Source of the DNA: Mycobacterium sp. ITM-2016-00317
GTDB lineage: Bacteria; Actinomycetota; Actinomycetes; Mycobacteriales; Mycobacteriaceae
Direction: 5' to 3'
DNA: 64,000 nucleotides
NCBI RefSeq assembly: GCF_002968295.1
Contig: NZ_CP134399.1
Span: 2,542,001-2,606,000, forward strand
In this document: positions 15,631 through 24,224 of the stretch, one piece after another
Numbering within the stretch: position 1 is the stretch's first letter
Layout: each line of letters begins with the position of its first letter
Made by a program: the position numbers and the translations under genes
The notes under the pieces: generated by a model
What the model saw: the letters and a program-made list of their open reading frames with translations, nothing else
Databases searched by the model: none
What the model was told of the DNA's origin: nothing

Positions 15631-18266
15631 TGGCCTTCCCCGCACCATCTCCGACACCTCACCAGGGAGCCGGACCCGCCGACCTGGACAACCCGCTGGC
15701 GCCCTACGGCACCATGCGGGCCCAGCAGGCGCTCTTCGACCTTCTGCCGCAGCTCAGCGGGCCCGCCGCGGGCTACGACGAATTCGTCGACGAGGCAGGC
15801 CAAGTGAGGCCGGCATGGCAGGAACTCGCCGAGTGCGTGCGCGAGCGCGGCCGCGACGGCCTCGACCGGCTGCGCGCGGTCGTGCGCGGCCTGGTCGACA
15901 ACGACGGCATCACCTACATCCAGACCGACGGCGACGACACGGTGGCGGGGCCGTGGCACCTCGACGCGCTGCCCCTGATCATCTCCGCGCCCGACTGGGA
16001 CCGGTTGGAGGCGGGGCTGGTGCAGCGGTCGCGCCTGCTCGACGCAGTGCTGACCGACCTCTACGGCCGGCGGTGCGCACTCACCAGCGGGGTGCTGCCG
16101 CCGCAGTTGCTGTTCGCCCATCCCGGATACGTCCGGGCCGCCCACGGCATCGAGCTGCCCGGACGCCACCAACTGTTCCTGCACGGCTGCGACATCAGCC
16201 GCGACGGCGCCGGCGACTTCGTCGTCAACGCCGACTGGACCCAGGCGCCGTCCGGGGCCGGGTACGCGCTGGCCGACCGGCGGGTGATCGCGCACGCGAT
16301 CCCGGAGCTCTACGAGCAGATCGGCCCGCAGCCGGTGTCGCCGTGGGCCCAGGCGCTGCGGCTGGCGCTCGTCGAGGCCGCCCCGGAGACCGCCGAGGAA
16401 CCCGTCGTGGTGGTGCTCAGTCCGGGCATCCACTCCGAGACGGCGTTCGACCAGGCCTACCTGGCCAGCGTGCTGGGGCTGCCGCTGGTGGAGAGCGCGG
16501 ATCTGGTGGTCCGCGACGGCAAGCTGTGGATGCGTTCGATGGGCACCCTCAAGCGGGTCGACGTGGTGTTGCGCCGGGTCGACGCGGCCTACGCCGACCC
16601 GCTCGACCTGCGGCCCGATTCCCGCCTCGGGGTGGTGGGGCTGGTGGAGGTGCTGCGCCGCGGCGCGGTCACCGTGGTGAACACGCTGGGCAGCGGCGTG
16701 CTGGAAAGCCCTGGGCTGCTTCGCTTCCTGCCGGAGCTGGCCGAGAAACTGTTCGGTGAGTCACCGCTGCTGCCGACCGCCCCGCTGTACTGGGCCGGCA
16801 TCGACGTGGAGCGCTCACACGTGCTGGCCAACCTGTCGTCGCTGCTGCTCAAACCGGTCACCGGGGGAGAGGCCATCGTCGGGCCGGAATTGTCGACCGC
16901 CCAGCGGGAGTCGCTCGCGGCGCGTATCGCCGCCACCCCGTGGCAGTGGGTCGGTCAGGAACTGCCGGAATTCTCGTCGGCCCCTGCGGACTTCCTTCCC
17001 GGCGGGCTGTCGTCGTCCAGCGTCGGCATGCGGCTGTTCACCGTGTCCCAGCGTGGCGGGTACGCGCCGATGATCGGTGGCCTGGGATTCCTGGCCGCCC
17101 CGGGCGCCGACGGGTACCGGCTCAAATCCGTTGCGGCCAAGGATATCTGGGTCCGCACACCCAGTCGGGTCACCGCCGAGACGATCCCGGCGCTGCCGGG
17201 GCTGGCCAGCGCGAGCCCGACCCAGGAGATCAGCTCGCCGCGTGTGCTGTCGGACCTCTTCTGGATCGGCCGCTACGCCGAACGCGCCGAACACATGGCG
17301 CGGCTGCTCACCGTCACCCGCGAGCGCTACCACGAGTACCGGTACCGGCGCGCGATGGACGGCAGCGAATGCGTGCCCGTGCTGCTGACCGCGCTCGGCG
17401 CGATCACCGGAACCGACACCGGCGCAGGGTCGGACTACGCGGAGATGGTCGCGACCGCGCCGACCACCCTGTGGTCGCTGACCGCGGACCGGCACCGGTC
17501 CGGTTCCCTGGCCCAGTCGGTGGAACGGCTCGGCCTGGCCGCCCGCGCGGTGCGCGACCAGATGTCCAACGACACCTGGATGGTGCTGACCGCACTGGAA
17601 CGCGCGCTGCTGGCCGCGCCGGGCACCCCGCCGGACTCCAAGGCCGAGGGTGAGACGTTCCTGGCGTCGACGAACAGCCTGACGCTGTCCGGGATGCTGA
17701 CGCTGTCGGGTGTCGTCGCCGAATCGATGGTGCACGACGTCGGCTGGGTCATGCTCGACATCGGCAAGCGGATCGAACGGGCCCTCGCGCTGACGGCGCT
17801 ACTGCGGGCCACCATGACCACGGCGCGGACCCCGGGCGCCGAGCAGACCATCACCGAATCGACCTTGGTCGCCTGCGAATCGCTGGTGATCTACCGCAGG
17901 CGCAACCCCGGCAAGTTCAGCGTCACCGGTCTCGCGGAGCTGCTGCTGTTCGACGCCGACAATCCGCGCTCGCTGGTGTACCAACTCGACCGGCTGCGCA
18001 CCCACCTGCGATCGCTGCCCGGCGCGTCGGGGTCGTCGCGACCCGAGCGCATGGTCGACGAGATCGCCGCCCGGCTGCGCCGCATCGAACCCGGCGAGTT
18101 GGCGGAGGTCGCCCCCGACGGCCGCCGCGACGAGTTCGACGCGCTGCTCGGCGCCATCCACCACGACGTGCGCGAGCTCGCCAGCGTCATCACCGCGGTC
18201 CACCTGTCGCTGCCCGGCGACATGCAGCCGCTGTGGGGCCCCGACGAACGCCGGGTCTTCCCGTGA
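15630..18266 (+). CDS. Circularly permuted ATP-grasp plus alpha-E domain protein
   Basis: An 878-residue protein beginning MAFPAPSPTP; its ATG shares a base with the upstream stop (TAATG). Residues about 90-480 match the circularly permuted ATP-grasp family (formerly DUF404/DUF407): DALPLIISAPDWDRLEAGL, DLYG, HPGYVRA, GCDISRDG. Residues about 560-860 are the all-helical alpha-E domain (formerly DUF403), seen at SDLFWIGRYAERAEHMARLL (20 residues) and near LVYQLDRLRTHL. ATP-grasp enzymes join carboxyl and amine groups through acyl phosphates; this family was predicted computationally to make peptide-like modifications together with transglutaminases. In many genomes the two domains are separate genes; here they are fused. 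Substrates are unknown. Confidence 0.92.
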   Translation: MAFPAPSPTPHQGAGPADLDNPLAPYGTMRAQQALFDLLPQLSGPAAGYDEFVDEAGQVRPAWQELAECVRERGRDGLDRLRAVVRGLVDNDGITYIQTDGDDTVAGPWHLDALPLIISAPDWDRLEAGLVQRSRLLDAVLTDLYGRRCALTSGVLPPQLLFAHPGYVRAAHGIELPGRHQLFLHGCDISRDGAGDFVVNADWTQAPSGAGYALADRRVIAHAIPELYEQIGPQPVSPWAQALRLALVEAAPETAEEPVVVVLSPGIHSETAFDQAYLASVLGLPLVESADLVVRDGKLWMRSMGTLKRVDVVLRRVDAAYADPLDLRPDSRLGVVGLVEVLRRGAVTVVNTLGSGVLESPGLLRFLPELAEKLFGESPLLPTAPLYWAGIDVERSHVLANLSSLLLKPVTGGEAIVGPELSTAQRESLAARIAATPWQWVGQELPEFSSAPADFLPGGLSSSSVGMRLFTVSQRGGYAPMIGGLGFLAAPGADGYRLKSVAAKDIWVRTPSRVTAETIPALPGLASASPTQEISSPRVLSDLFWIGRYAERAEHMARLLTVTRERYHEYRYRRAMDGSECVPVLLTALGAITGTDTGAGSDYAEMVATAPTTLWSLTADRHRSGSLAQSVERLGLAARAVRDQMSNDTWMVLTALERALLAAPGTPPDSKAEGETFLASTNSLTLSGMLTLSGVVAESMVHDVGWVMLDIGKRIERALALTALLRATMTTARTPGAEQTITESTLVACESLVIYRRRNPGKFSVTGLAELLLFDADNPRSLVYQLDRLRTHLRSLPGASGSSRPERMVDEIAARLRRIEPGELAEVAPDGRRDEFDALLGAIHHDVRELASVITAVHLSLPGDMQPLWGPDERRVFP

Positions 18267-19162
18267 GCACCCGCTGCTACCAGATCACCCACCGCACGGA
18301 GTACCGGTATTCCGACGTGGTGACCAGCTCCTACGGGCGGGGATTCCTGACGCCCCGCGACTCGGACCGCCAGCGGTGCCTGTTCCACGAGCTCGACCTG
18401 GATCCGGAGGCCGCCGACAGCTCCACCAGCCGGGACGGCTGGGGCAACGTCAGCTCGTATTTCCACGTCACCGAACGGCACCGGGCGCTGACGGTGACCA
18501 GCCGCTCCGTCGTCGAGGTGGATCCGCCGCCGCCCGATCTGTACGACGGGCCGTCGGCGCGCGCGCCGTGGGAGATCGCCCGCCCGGTCGGCCCCGACGG
18601 GGCGGCGGCGGTCGAGTTCACCCTCGACCTGAGTCCGCCCGAGCTCACCGACGAGATCCGCGCCTATGCCGCACCGAGTTTCACCCCGGGCACGCCGCTG
18701 ATCGACGTGCTGCGGGATCTGACGCAGCGCATTTACACCGATTTCACCTACCGCTCGGGCTCGACCACCGTATCGACCAAGGTGAGCGAGGTTTTGGCGG
18801 CGCGGGAAGGGGTATGTCAGGACTTCGCGCGGCTGGCGATCGCCTGTCTGCGGGCCAATGGTCTGGCCGCCGGTTATGTCTCCGGGTACCTGGCCACCGA
18901 CCCTCCCCCCGGGAAGGAACGCATGGTAGGAGTCGATGCGACGCACGCGTGGGCGTCGGTGTGGACACCTCAGAATCTCTGGCTGGGACTGGACCCGACC
19001 AACAACCAGATGGTCGACGAGCGCTACGTAACAGTCGGATACGCCCGGGATTACGCCGACATACCGCCGCTGCGCGGGATTATCTACACCGATTCGGAGA
19101 GCAGCGTGATCAAGGTCGCCGTCGACGTCGCGCCGTATCAGGGGAGAGTGCCGAATGCGTGA
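18263..19162 (+). CDS. Transglutaminase-family cysteine peptidase-like protein
   Basis: A 299-residue protein starting with GTG at 18263, which overlaps the previous stop in GTGA. It has the bacterial transglutaminase N-domain (residues about 3-85) and core with Cys185 (REGVCQDFARLA), His228 (VDATHAW) and Asp244 (LGLDPTNN). The triad is intact, so it may cleave or transfer amide bonds. It is the stand-alone transglutaminase typically encoded beside ATP-grasp/alpha-E proteins and differs from the first operon gene in lacking the DUF2126 region. No signal peptide is visible, so the action is likely cytoplasmic. Confidence 0.93.
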   Translation: MSTRCYQITHRTEYRYSDVVTSSYGRGFLTPRDSDRQRCLFHELDLDPEAADSSTSRDGWGNVSSYFHVTERHRALTVTSRSVVEVDPPPPDLYDGPSARAPWEIARPVGPDGAAAVEFTLDLSPPELTDEIRAYAAPSFTPGTPLIDVLRDLTQRIYTDFTYRSGSTTVSTKVSEVLAAREGVCQDFARLAIACLRANGLAAGYVSGYLATDPPPGKERMVGVDATHAWASVWTPQNLWLGLDPTNNQMVDERYVTVGYARDYADIPPLRGIIYTDSESSVIKVAVDVAPYQGRVPNA

Positions 19163-20240
19163 CTTCACATGCCCGAACTGCGGCCAACGGTTGGCGTTCG
19201 AGAACTCGGTGTGCCTGAACTGTGGTAGCGCACTGGGGTTCTCGCTGGACGACATGGCGCTGCTGGTGATCGCGCCCACCGAGGAGAGCGAACACGCGGG
19301 CGCGGTCGACGAGCAGCGCTTCCAGCTGTGCGCGAATCTGCATCTGGCCGAGTGCAACTGGCTGGTCGAGAAGGGGCCGATCGCCAAGCTGTGCGTGTCG
19401 TGTGCGCTGACCCGAACCCGGCCCAACGACGCCGACACGATCGCGCTGGCGGCATTCGCCGGCGCGGAGCGCGCCAAGCGCAGGCTGATCGTCGAACTGC
19501 ACGAGCTCTCGCTGCCGATCGTCGGACGCGACGTCGACCCCGACTTCGGGCTGGCCTTCGATCTGCTGTCCAGTCAGTTCGAGAAGGTCTTCACCGGCCA
19601 CGAGAACGGCGTGATCACACTGGATCTCGCCGAGGGTGACGACGTCCACCGCGAGCAGTTGCGAATCTCGATGGACGAGCCGTACCGGACCCTGCTCGGG
19701 CACTTCCGGCACGAGATCGGCCACTACTACCAGTACCGGCTCATCGGCACGTCGCAGGACTACCTGGACCGCTATCACGAGTTGTTCGGCGATCCGGAGG
19801 CCGACTACCAGGCCGCTCTCGACCGCCACTACAGCGAGGGCGCGCCGCCGGGCTGGCAGGACGACTACGTGTCCTCTTATGCGACCATGCATCCCGCCGA
19901 GGACTGGGCCGAGACGTTCGCGCACTACCTGCACATCCGCGACACGCTGGACACCGCGGCGGCGTTCGGGTTCGCCCCGGCCACGGCGACCTATGACCGG
20001 AGGATGCTGGGCCCCAGCGGTTTCGACACGCTCATCGACCTCTGGTTGCCGCTGTCGTGGGCGCTGAACATGGTGAACCGCTCGATGGGCAAAGAGGACA
20101 TCTACCCGTTCGTGCTGCCGCCGCCGGTGCTGGAGAAGATGCGCTTCATCCACACCGTGATCGACGAGATCACCTCGAACCCGGCGAAACTGGCGGAGAT
20201 CGGCTCACCGGTCGAGGACCAGAGCCAGCAACTCGGCTAG
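19155..20240 (+). CDS. Zinc-ribbon metallopeptidase of the transglutaminase/amidoligase operon
   Basis: A 361-residue protein overlapping the transglutaminase gene by 8 bp. The N-terminus carries two cysteine sets likely to bind structural zinc: Cys6, 9, 20, 23 and Cys58, 66, 79, 82. The peptidase centre is HEIGH at 185-189 (in GHFRHEIGHYYQYRL), and an acidic third ligand is likely in EDWAETFAHYLH (249-260). This is the putative zinc-binding metallopeptidase family (with a zinc_ribbon_10-like N-terminus) often linked to transglutaminases. Tight coupling suggests it processes the same product or protein target as the amide-forming enzymes. Cytoplasmic; no signal sequence. Confidence 0.9.
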   Translation: MRDFTCPNCGQRLAFENSVCLNCGSALGFSLDDMALLVIAPTEESEHAGAVDEQRFQLCANLHLAECNWLVEKGPIAKLCVSCALTRTRPNDADTIALAAFAGAERAKRRLIVELHELSLPIVGRDVDPDFGLAFDLLSSQFEKVFTGHENGVITLDLAEGDDVHREQLRISMDEPYRTLLGHFRHEIGHYYQYRLIGTSQDYLDRYHELFGDPEADYQAALDRHYSEGAPPGWQDDYVSSYATMHPAEDWAETFAHYLHIRDTLDTAAAFGFAPATATYDRRMLGPSGFDTLIDLWLPLSWALNMVNRSMGKEDIYPFVLPPPVLEKMRFIHTVIDEITSNPAKLAEIGSPVEDQSQQLG

Positions 20241-21016
20241 TTCATCAGCTTCTGCATGAAGCGGTGCGCACCGAGCACCACCTTCGCGCGGTCGGGATGA
20301 TTGCGCCGCGCGACGTCGTCCTCGTTGCCGCCGACCACGTGCACCGGCCCGTGCGGCAACTGCCGAAGGCCCTCGGCGGCGACGTCGGCGGGCTCTGAGA
20401 CGCGCAGCCCGGGCACGTCGAAGTTCAGCCCGACGCGCTCCATCGCCGGGGTGCGGGTGACGCCGAGCACCAACTCCAGCACGTGCACGTCATGCTCGCG
20501 CAGCTCCAGCCACAGGCCCTCGGCGAAGACCCGGCCGAACGCCTTGACCCCGCCGTACACGGTGTGCCGCACCGAGCCGAGATATCCGGCCATCGACCCG
20601 ACCAGCAGGATACCGCCGCGCCGGCGGTCCCGCATCGGGCGCGCGTAGTGCTGCACCAGCGTCATCATCGCGGTGATGTTCAGGTCGATCACCCGCCCGA
20701 ACTCGGCGAGGTCGGCGTCGAGGAACTCCTCGCTGCACGTGTTCGCGCCCGCGTTGTAGATCAGCAGGCCGACCTCCAGGTCGGCGGCGGCCTCGATCAC
20801 CGCGTCGGCGCCGTCGACCAGATCGACCGCCAGTGTGCGGACCTGCACCCCGTACTCCCGGCATCGGGCGGCGGTGTGCTCCAACGGTTCCGGCTTGCGA
20901 GCCACCAGCACCAGGTTCACCCCGGCCCGAGCCAGCTGGTCGGCGAACTCCGCCCCGACGCCTTCCGATCCTCCGGCCACGACCGCCCAGGGCCCGTAGC
21001 CCGCCACATTCGTCAT
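20237..21016 (-). CDS. SDR-family NAD(P)-dependent oxidoreductase
   Basis: A 259-residue short-chain dehydrogenase with GGSEGVG (15-21) in place of the more usual TGxxxGIG, NAG at 88-90, Ser141, Tyr154 and Lys158 (YGGVK). The basic ARKPEP after beta-2 (residues 39-44) suggests NADP. Its stop overlaps that of the convergent metallopeptidase by 4 bp. Such proteins in mycobacteria act on varied alcohol or ketone substrates; none can be assigned here. Confidence 0.88.
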   Translation of the reverse strand: MTNVAGYGPWAVVAGGSEGVGAEFADQLARAGVNLVLVARKPEPLEHTAARCREYGVQVRTLAVDLVDGADAVIEAAADLEVGLLIYNAGANTCSEEFLDADLAEFGRVIDLNITAMMTLVQHYARPMRDRRRGGILLVGSMAGYLGSVRHTVYGGVKAFGRVFAEGLWLELREHDVHVLELVLGVTRTPAMERVGLNFDVPGLRVSEPADVAAEGLRQLPHGPVHVVGGNEDDVARRNHPDRAKVVLGAHRFMQKLMN

Positions 21017-21089
21017 CCACAGATCATCGCGCCCCGCGCCGGGGTGTTGGTGCCGGGGTATCTCCGCGGTGGGCCACTACGATCAGCCG

Positions 21090-21927
21090 GTGGCTGATCG
21101 CTATGGCGCCGACATTCTGGCCAACAACCCACACCAGGCCCGCAAGCCGCGCTCGACGGAGCAACCGATCGAGATCGGCATGGTCGTCGAGGACGCGCAG
21201 ACCGGTTTCGTGGGTGCGGTGGTGCGGGTCGAGTACGGCCGGATGGTGCTCGAAGACCGGAACGGCCGTACCAAACCGTTCCCGGTCGGGCCCGGCTATC
21301 TGATCGACGGCAAGCCCGTCATCCTGACCGCACCCAAGAAGGCGGCACCGACCGCGCCGGCCCGCACCGCGTCCGGCTCGGTCGCGGTGAAGGGAGCGCG
21401 CGCGAAGGTCGCGCTGGCCAGCCGCATCTACGTCGAGGGCCGCCACGACGCCGAACTCGTCGAGCAGGTGTGGGGTGAGGACCTGCGGATCGAGGGGGTG
21501 GTCGTCGAATACCTCGGCGGCGTCGACGACCTCGCCGCGATCGTCGCCGACTTCCGCCCGGGCCCGGACGCCGGCTCGGCGTGCTCGTCGACCACCTCGT
21601 CGCCGGGTCGAAGGAAGCCCGCATCGCCGACGCTGTCCGCCGCGGACCGGGCGGCGAGCACACGCTGGTGGTCGGGCACCCGTACATCGACATCTGGGAG
21701 GCGGTGAAGCGGCCCGCCTCGGCATCGCCGAATGGCCGAGGATCCCCAAGGGCCAGGACTGGAAGCACGGCGTGTGCGCGGCGCTGGGCTGGAAGCACCG
21801 CGACCAGGCCGACATCGCCGCGGCCTGGCAGAAGATCCGCGGCCGGGTGCGGGACTGGACCGACCTCGAACCCGAACTGATCGGCCGGGTCGAGGAGCTG
21901 ATCGACTTCGTCACCGCACCCGTGTAA
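21090..21927 (+). pseudogene. DUF3097-family protein with two apparent frameshifts
   Basis: Family-like sequence begins ADRYGADILANNPHQARKP after the GTG at 21090 and runs to about VADFRPGPD, then moves to a second frame (LVDHLVAGSKEARIADAV through YIDIWEAVK) and to a third (RLGIAEWPRIPKGQDWKHG to the stop at 21927). Each switch is one missing base: near 21570-21575 (GGACGCC, expected GGACCGCC) and near 21709-21714 (AAGCGGCC, expected AAGCCGGCC). Restored, the protein would have 279 residues. DUF3097 is an actinobacterial protein of unknown function with a Toprim-like look (EGRHDAELVE). Followed 9 bp later by rarA. Confidence 0.8.
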
Positions 21928-21936
21928 GCAGGGAGC

Positions 21937-23265
21937 GTGTCCGACAGTCTGTTCGATGTGCCCGGCGAGCGGGTGGCACCGGCCGCGGCCCCGGTGGGCG
22001 CCTCAACGCCGCTGGCGGTCCGGATGCGCCCCGCCTCGCTGGACGAGGTGGTAGGCCAGGGGCACCTGCTCACGCCGAACTCGCCGCTGCGACGGCTCGT
22101 CGAGGGATCGGGCGCGGCTTCGGTGATCCTGTACGGCCCGCCCGGCACCGGCAAGACCACGCTGGCGTCGATGATCTCCCAGGCCACCGGTCGCCGGTTC
22201 GAGGCGCTGTCCGCGCTCGCCGCCGGCGTCAAAGAGGTGCGGGCGGTCATCGAGGAGGCCCGCGTCGCGCTGCTGCGGGGCCAGCAGACCGTGCTGTTCA
22301 TCGACGAGGTGCACCGGTTCTCCAAAACCCAGCAGGACGCGCTGCTGGCCGCGGTCGAGAATCGGGTGGTGCTGCTGGTGGCGGCCACCACCGAGAACCC
22401 GTCGTTCTCCGTGGTGGCACCGCTGCTGAGCCGGTCGCTGATCCTGCAGCTGCAGCCGCTGACGCCCGCCGAGGTCGCCACGGTCATCCGGCGCGCCATC
22501 GAGGATCCGCGCGGCCTCAACGGCAAGGTCAGGGTCACCGATGAGGCGATCGACCAGCTGGTGCAGCTCTCGGCCGGCGATGCGCGCCGGGCGCTGACCG
22601 CGCTGGAAGTGGCCGCCGAGTCGGGCCAGGAAGTCACCGTCGAGATCGTCGAGCAGTCCCTGGACAAGGCCGCGGTGCGCTACGACCGCGACGGCGACCA
22701 GCACTACGACGTGGTCAGCGCGTTCATCAAGTCCGTCCGCGGCTCCGACGTCGATGCCGCGCTGCACTACCTGGCCCGGATGCTGGTGGCGGGGGAGGAC
22801 CCGCGGTTCGTCGCGCGCCGGCTGATGATCCTGGCCAGCGAGGACATCGGGATGGCCGACCCGACGGCCCTGCAGATCGCGGTCGCCGCGGCCCAGACCG
22901 TGCAGCTGATCGGGATGCCGGAGGCACAGCTGACCCTCGCGCACGCCACCGTCTACCTGGCGACCGCGCCGAAATCGAACGCCGTGACCACCGCGCTGGG
23001 GGCGGCGATGAACGACGTGCGGGCGGGCAAGGCGGGTCTGGTGCCCGCACACCTGCGCGACGGCCACTATTCAGGCGCCCAGAAGCTGGGCAACGCGGTC
23101 GGCTACAAGTACGCCCACGACAGCGCCGACGGGGTTGTCCCGCAACAGTATCCGCCCGACGAACTGGTGGGCGTGGACTACTACCGGCCCACCGGGCGGG
23201 GGGCGGAACGCGAGATCTCGACTCGGGTGGACAAGCTGCGGGCGATCATCCGGCGCCGACGCTGA
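21937..23265 (+). CDS. rarA: Replication-associated recombination protein A (MgsA/RarA)
   Basis: A 442-residue AAA+ ATPase of the RarA/Mgs1 family, which acts at stalled replication forks and gaps. Walker A is GPPGTGKTT (about residues 68-76), Walker B FIDEVHRF, sensor-1 [10 protein letters not shown]; the C-terminal half contains the tetramerisation region with [18 protein letters not shown] and [16 protein letters not shown]. Starts with GTG at 21937, preceded by a purine-rich GCAGGGAGC. In mycobacteria the gene commonly precedes alaS by a few genes, as here. Confidence 0.96.
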   Translation: MSDSLFDVPGERVAPAAAPVGASTPLAVRMRPASLDEVVGQGHLLTPNSPLRRLVEGSGAASVILYGPPGTGKTTLASMISQATGRRFEALSALAAGVKEVRAVIEEARVALLRGQQTVLFIDEVHRFSKTQQDALLAAVENRVVLLVAATTENPSFSVVAPLLSRSLILQLQPLTPAEVATVIRRAIEDPRGLNGKVRVTDEAIDQLVQLSAGDARRALTALEVAAESGQEVTVEIVEQSLDKAAVRYDRDGDQHYDVVSAFIKSVRGSDVDAALHYLARMLVAGEDPRFVARRLMILASEDIGMADPTALQIAVAAAQTVQLIGMPEAQLTLAHATVYLATAPKSNAVTTALGAAMNDVRAGKAGLVPAHLRDGHYSGAQKLGNAVGYKYAHDSADGVVPQQYPPDELVGVDYYRPTGRGAEREISTRVDKLRAIIRRRR

Positions 23266-23343
23266 CTCGCCGGACCGCTGCAGACATGAGGTGACCCCGA
23301 CTGGTCGGGGGCCCAGCCGGGATCACCAAGGATGGCTGCGGTG

Positions 23344-23652
23344 TTACCGCAGCATTCCCGAGCGTCGTCCGCCGGTCACGCCGGGCCGGCGGCGGCTCAT
23401 CAGCGAGGCGACCAGCGCCACACCGATCGCGGCCACGACGACCTGGACCAGCAGCTCGAGCCAGTCGACGCCCTTGGTGGCGGTCGGGATGCCGAGCGCG
23501 GCGGCCAGCCACGTGCCGATCAGTGCGGAGACGATGCCGACCAGGATGGTCACGATCATTCCGATGGACTGCTTGCCCGGCAGGACGAGGCGGCCGAGTA
23601 CGCCGACCACGATGCCGATCAGAATTGCGCTGATGATGCCGGTGACGGTCAT
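23344..23652 (-). CDS. GlsB/YeaQ/YmgE-family stress membrane protein
   Basis: A 102-residue, very hydrophobic protein with three likely membrane segments (residues about 4-20, 32-52 and 68-84), the small glycine-rich transglycosylase-associated (YeaQ/GlsB) family found in bacterial stress regulons. ATG at 23652 has a strong GGAGGAG site 4-5 bases away. A SigF-type promoter sits just upstream. The C-terminal tail (SRRRPGVTGGRRSGMLR) is basic and probably cytoplasmic. Biochemical function of the family is not established. Confidence 0.9.
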   Translation of the reverse strand: MTVTGIISAILIGIVVGVLGRLVLPGKQSIGMIVTILVGIVSALIGTWLAAALGIPTATKGVDWLELLVQVVVAAIGVALVASLMSRRRPGVTGGRRSGMLR

Positions 23653-23682
23653 GTCTCCTCCAAGGTTCGCGGTGCCGCAGAC

Positions 23683-23708
23683 ATACCCTGGCCCCGACGG
23701 CAATAAAC
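23683..23708 (-). promoter_or_regulatory. SigF-like promoter for the GlsB/YeaQ gene
   Basis: Reading the minus strand, GTTT (23708-23705) is followed after 16 bases by GGGTAT (23688-23683), matching the mycobacterial SigF pattern GTTT-N15-17-GGGTA. The -10 lies 30 bases upstream of the ATG. Membrane stress proteins of this type fit a general-stress sigma factor. Inference from motif and position. Confidence 0.6.
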
Positions 23709-23748
23709 GCTCGCGTAAACGCCCGGACCGCCTCGTAGGCTCGACCGG

Positions 23749-24150
23749 ATGAACACCGAAGTGCTCGAGGTCGACACGTCCCGGCGCCGCACCGTCGACC
23801 TGACCGAGGCGGTGCGGGACTTCTGTCGCGCCCAGGGCGACGGCCTGTGCAACGTGTTCGTGCCGCACGCCACGGCGGGGCTGGCGGTGATCGAGACCGG
23901 CGCGGGTTCCGACGACGACCTGCTCGACGCGCTGGAACGGTTGCTGCCCCGCGACGACCGCTACCGGCACGCGCACGGTTCACCCGGGCACGGCGCCGAC
24001 CACGTGCTTCCCGGGCTGGTGTCGCCGTCGGTGACGGTGCCGGTGGCCGACGGGCAGCCGCTGCTGGGCACCTGGCAGAGCATCGTGCTCATCGACCTGA
24101 ACAGGGACAATCCCCGTCGCTCGGTGCGGCTGAGCTTCGTGTCGGGCTGA
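23749..24150 (+). CDS. YjbQ-family protein (secondary thiamine-phosphate synthase fold)
   Basis: A 133-residue protein of the YjbQ/UPF0047 family. Conserved pieces include LCNVFVPHATAGLAVIE, GHGADHV (metal-binding histidines) and GTWQSIVLIDLN. YjbQ proteins were reported to have weak thiamine-phosphate synthase activity, but the physiological reaction is unclear. Divergent from the GlsB gene; 74 bp upstream of alaS on the same strand. Confidence 0.9.
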   Translation: MNTEVLEVDTSRRRTVDLTEAVRDFCRAQGDGLCNVFVPHATAGLAVIETGAGSDDDLLDALERLLPRDDRYRHAHGSPGHGADHVLPGLVSPSVTVPVADGQPLLGTWQSIVLIDLNRDNPRRSVRLSFVSG

Positions 24151-24224
24151 CGGTTCCGGCGAGACCGCGACCGGTACTGTGGTGCGGTCGAGTATTCGCA
24201 GGTTAAACCGAAGGACAACAGGAC

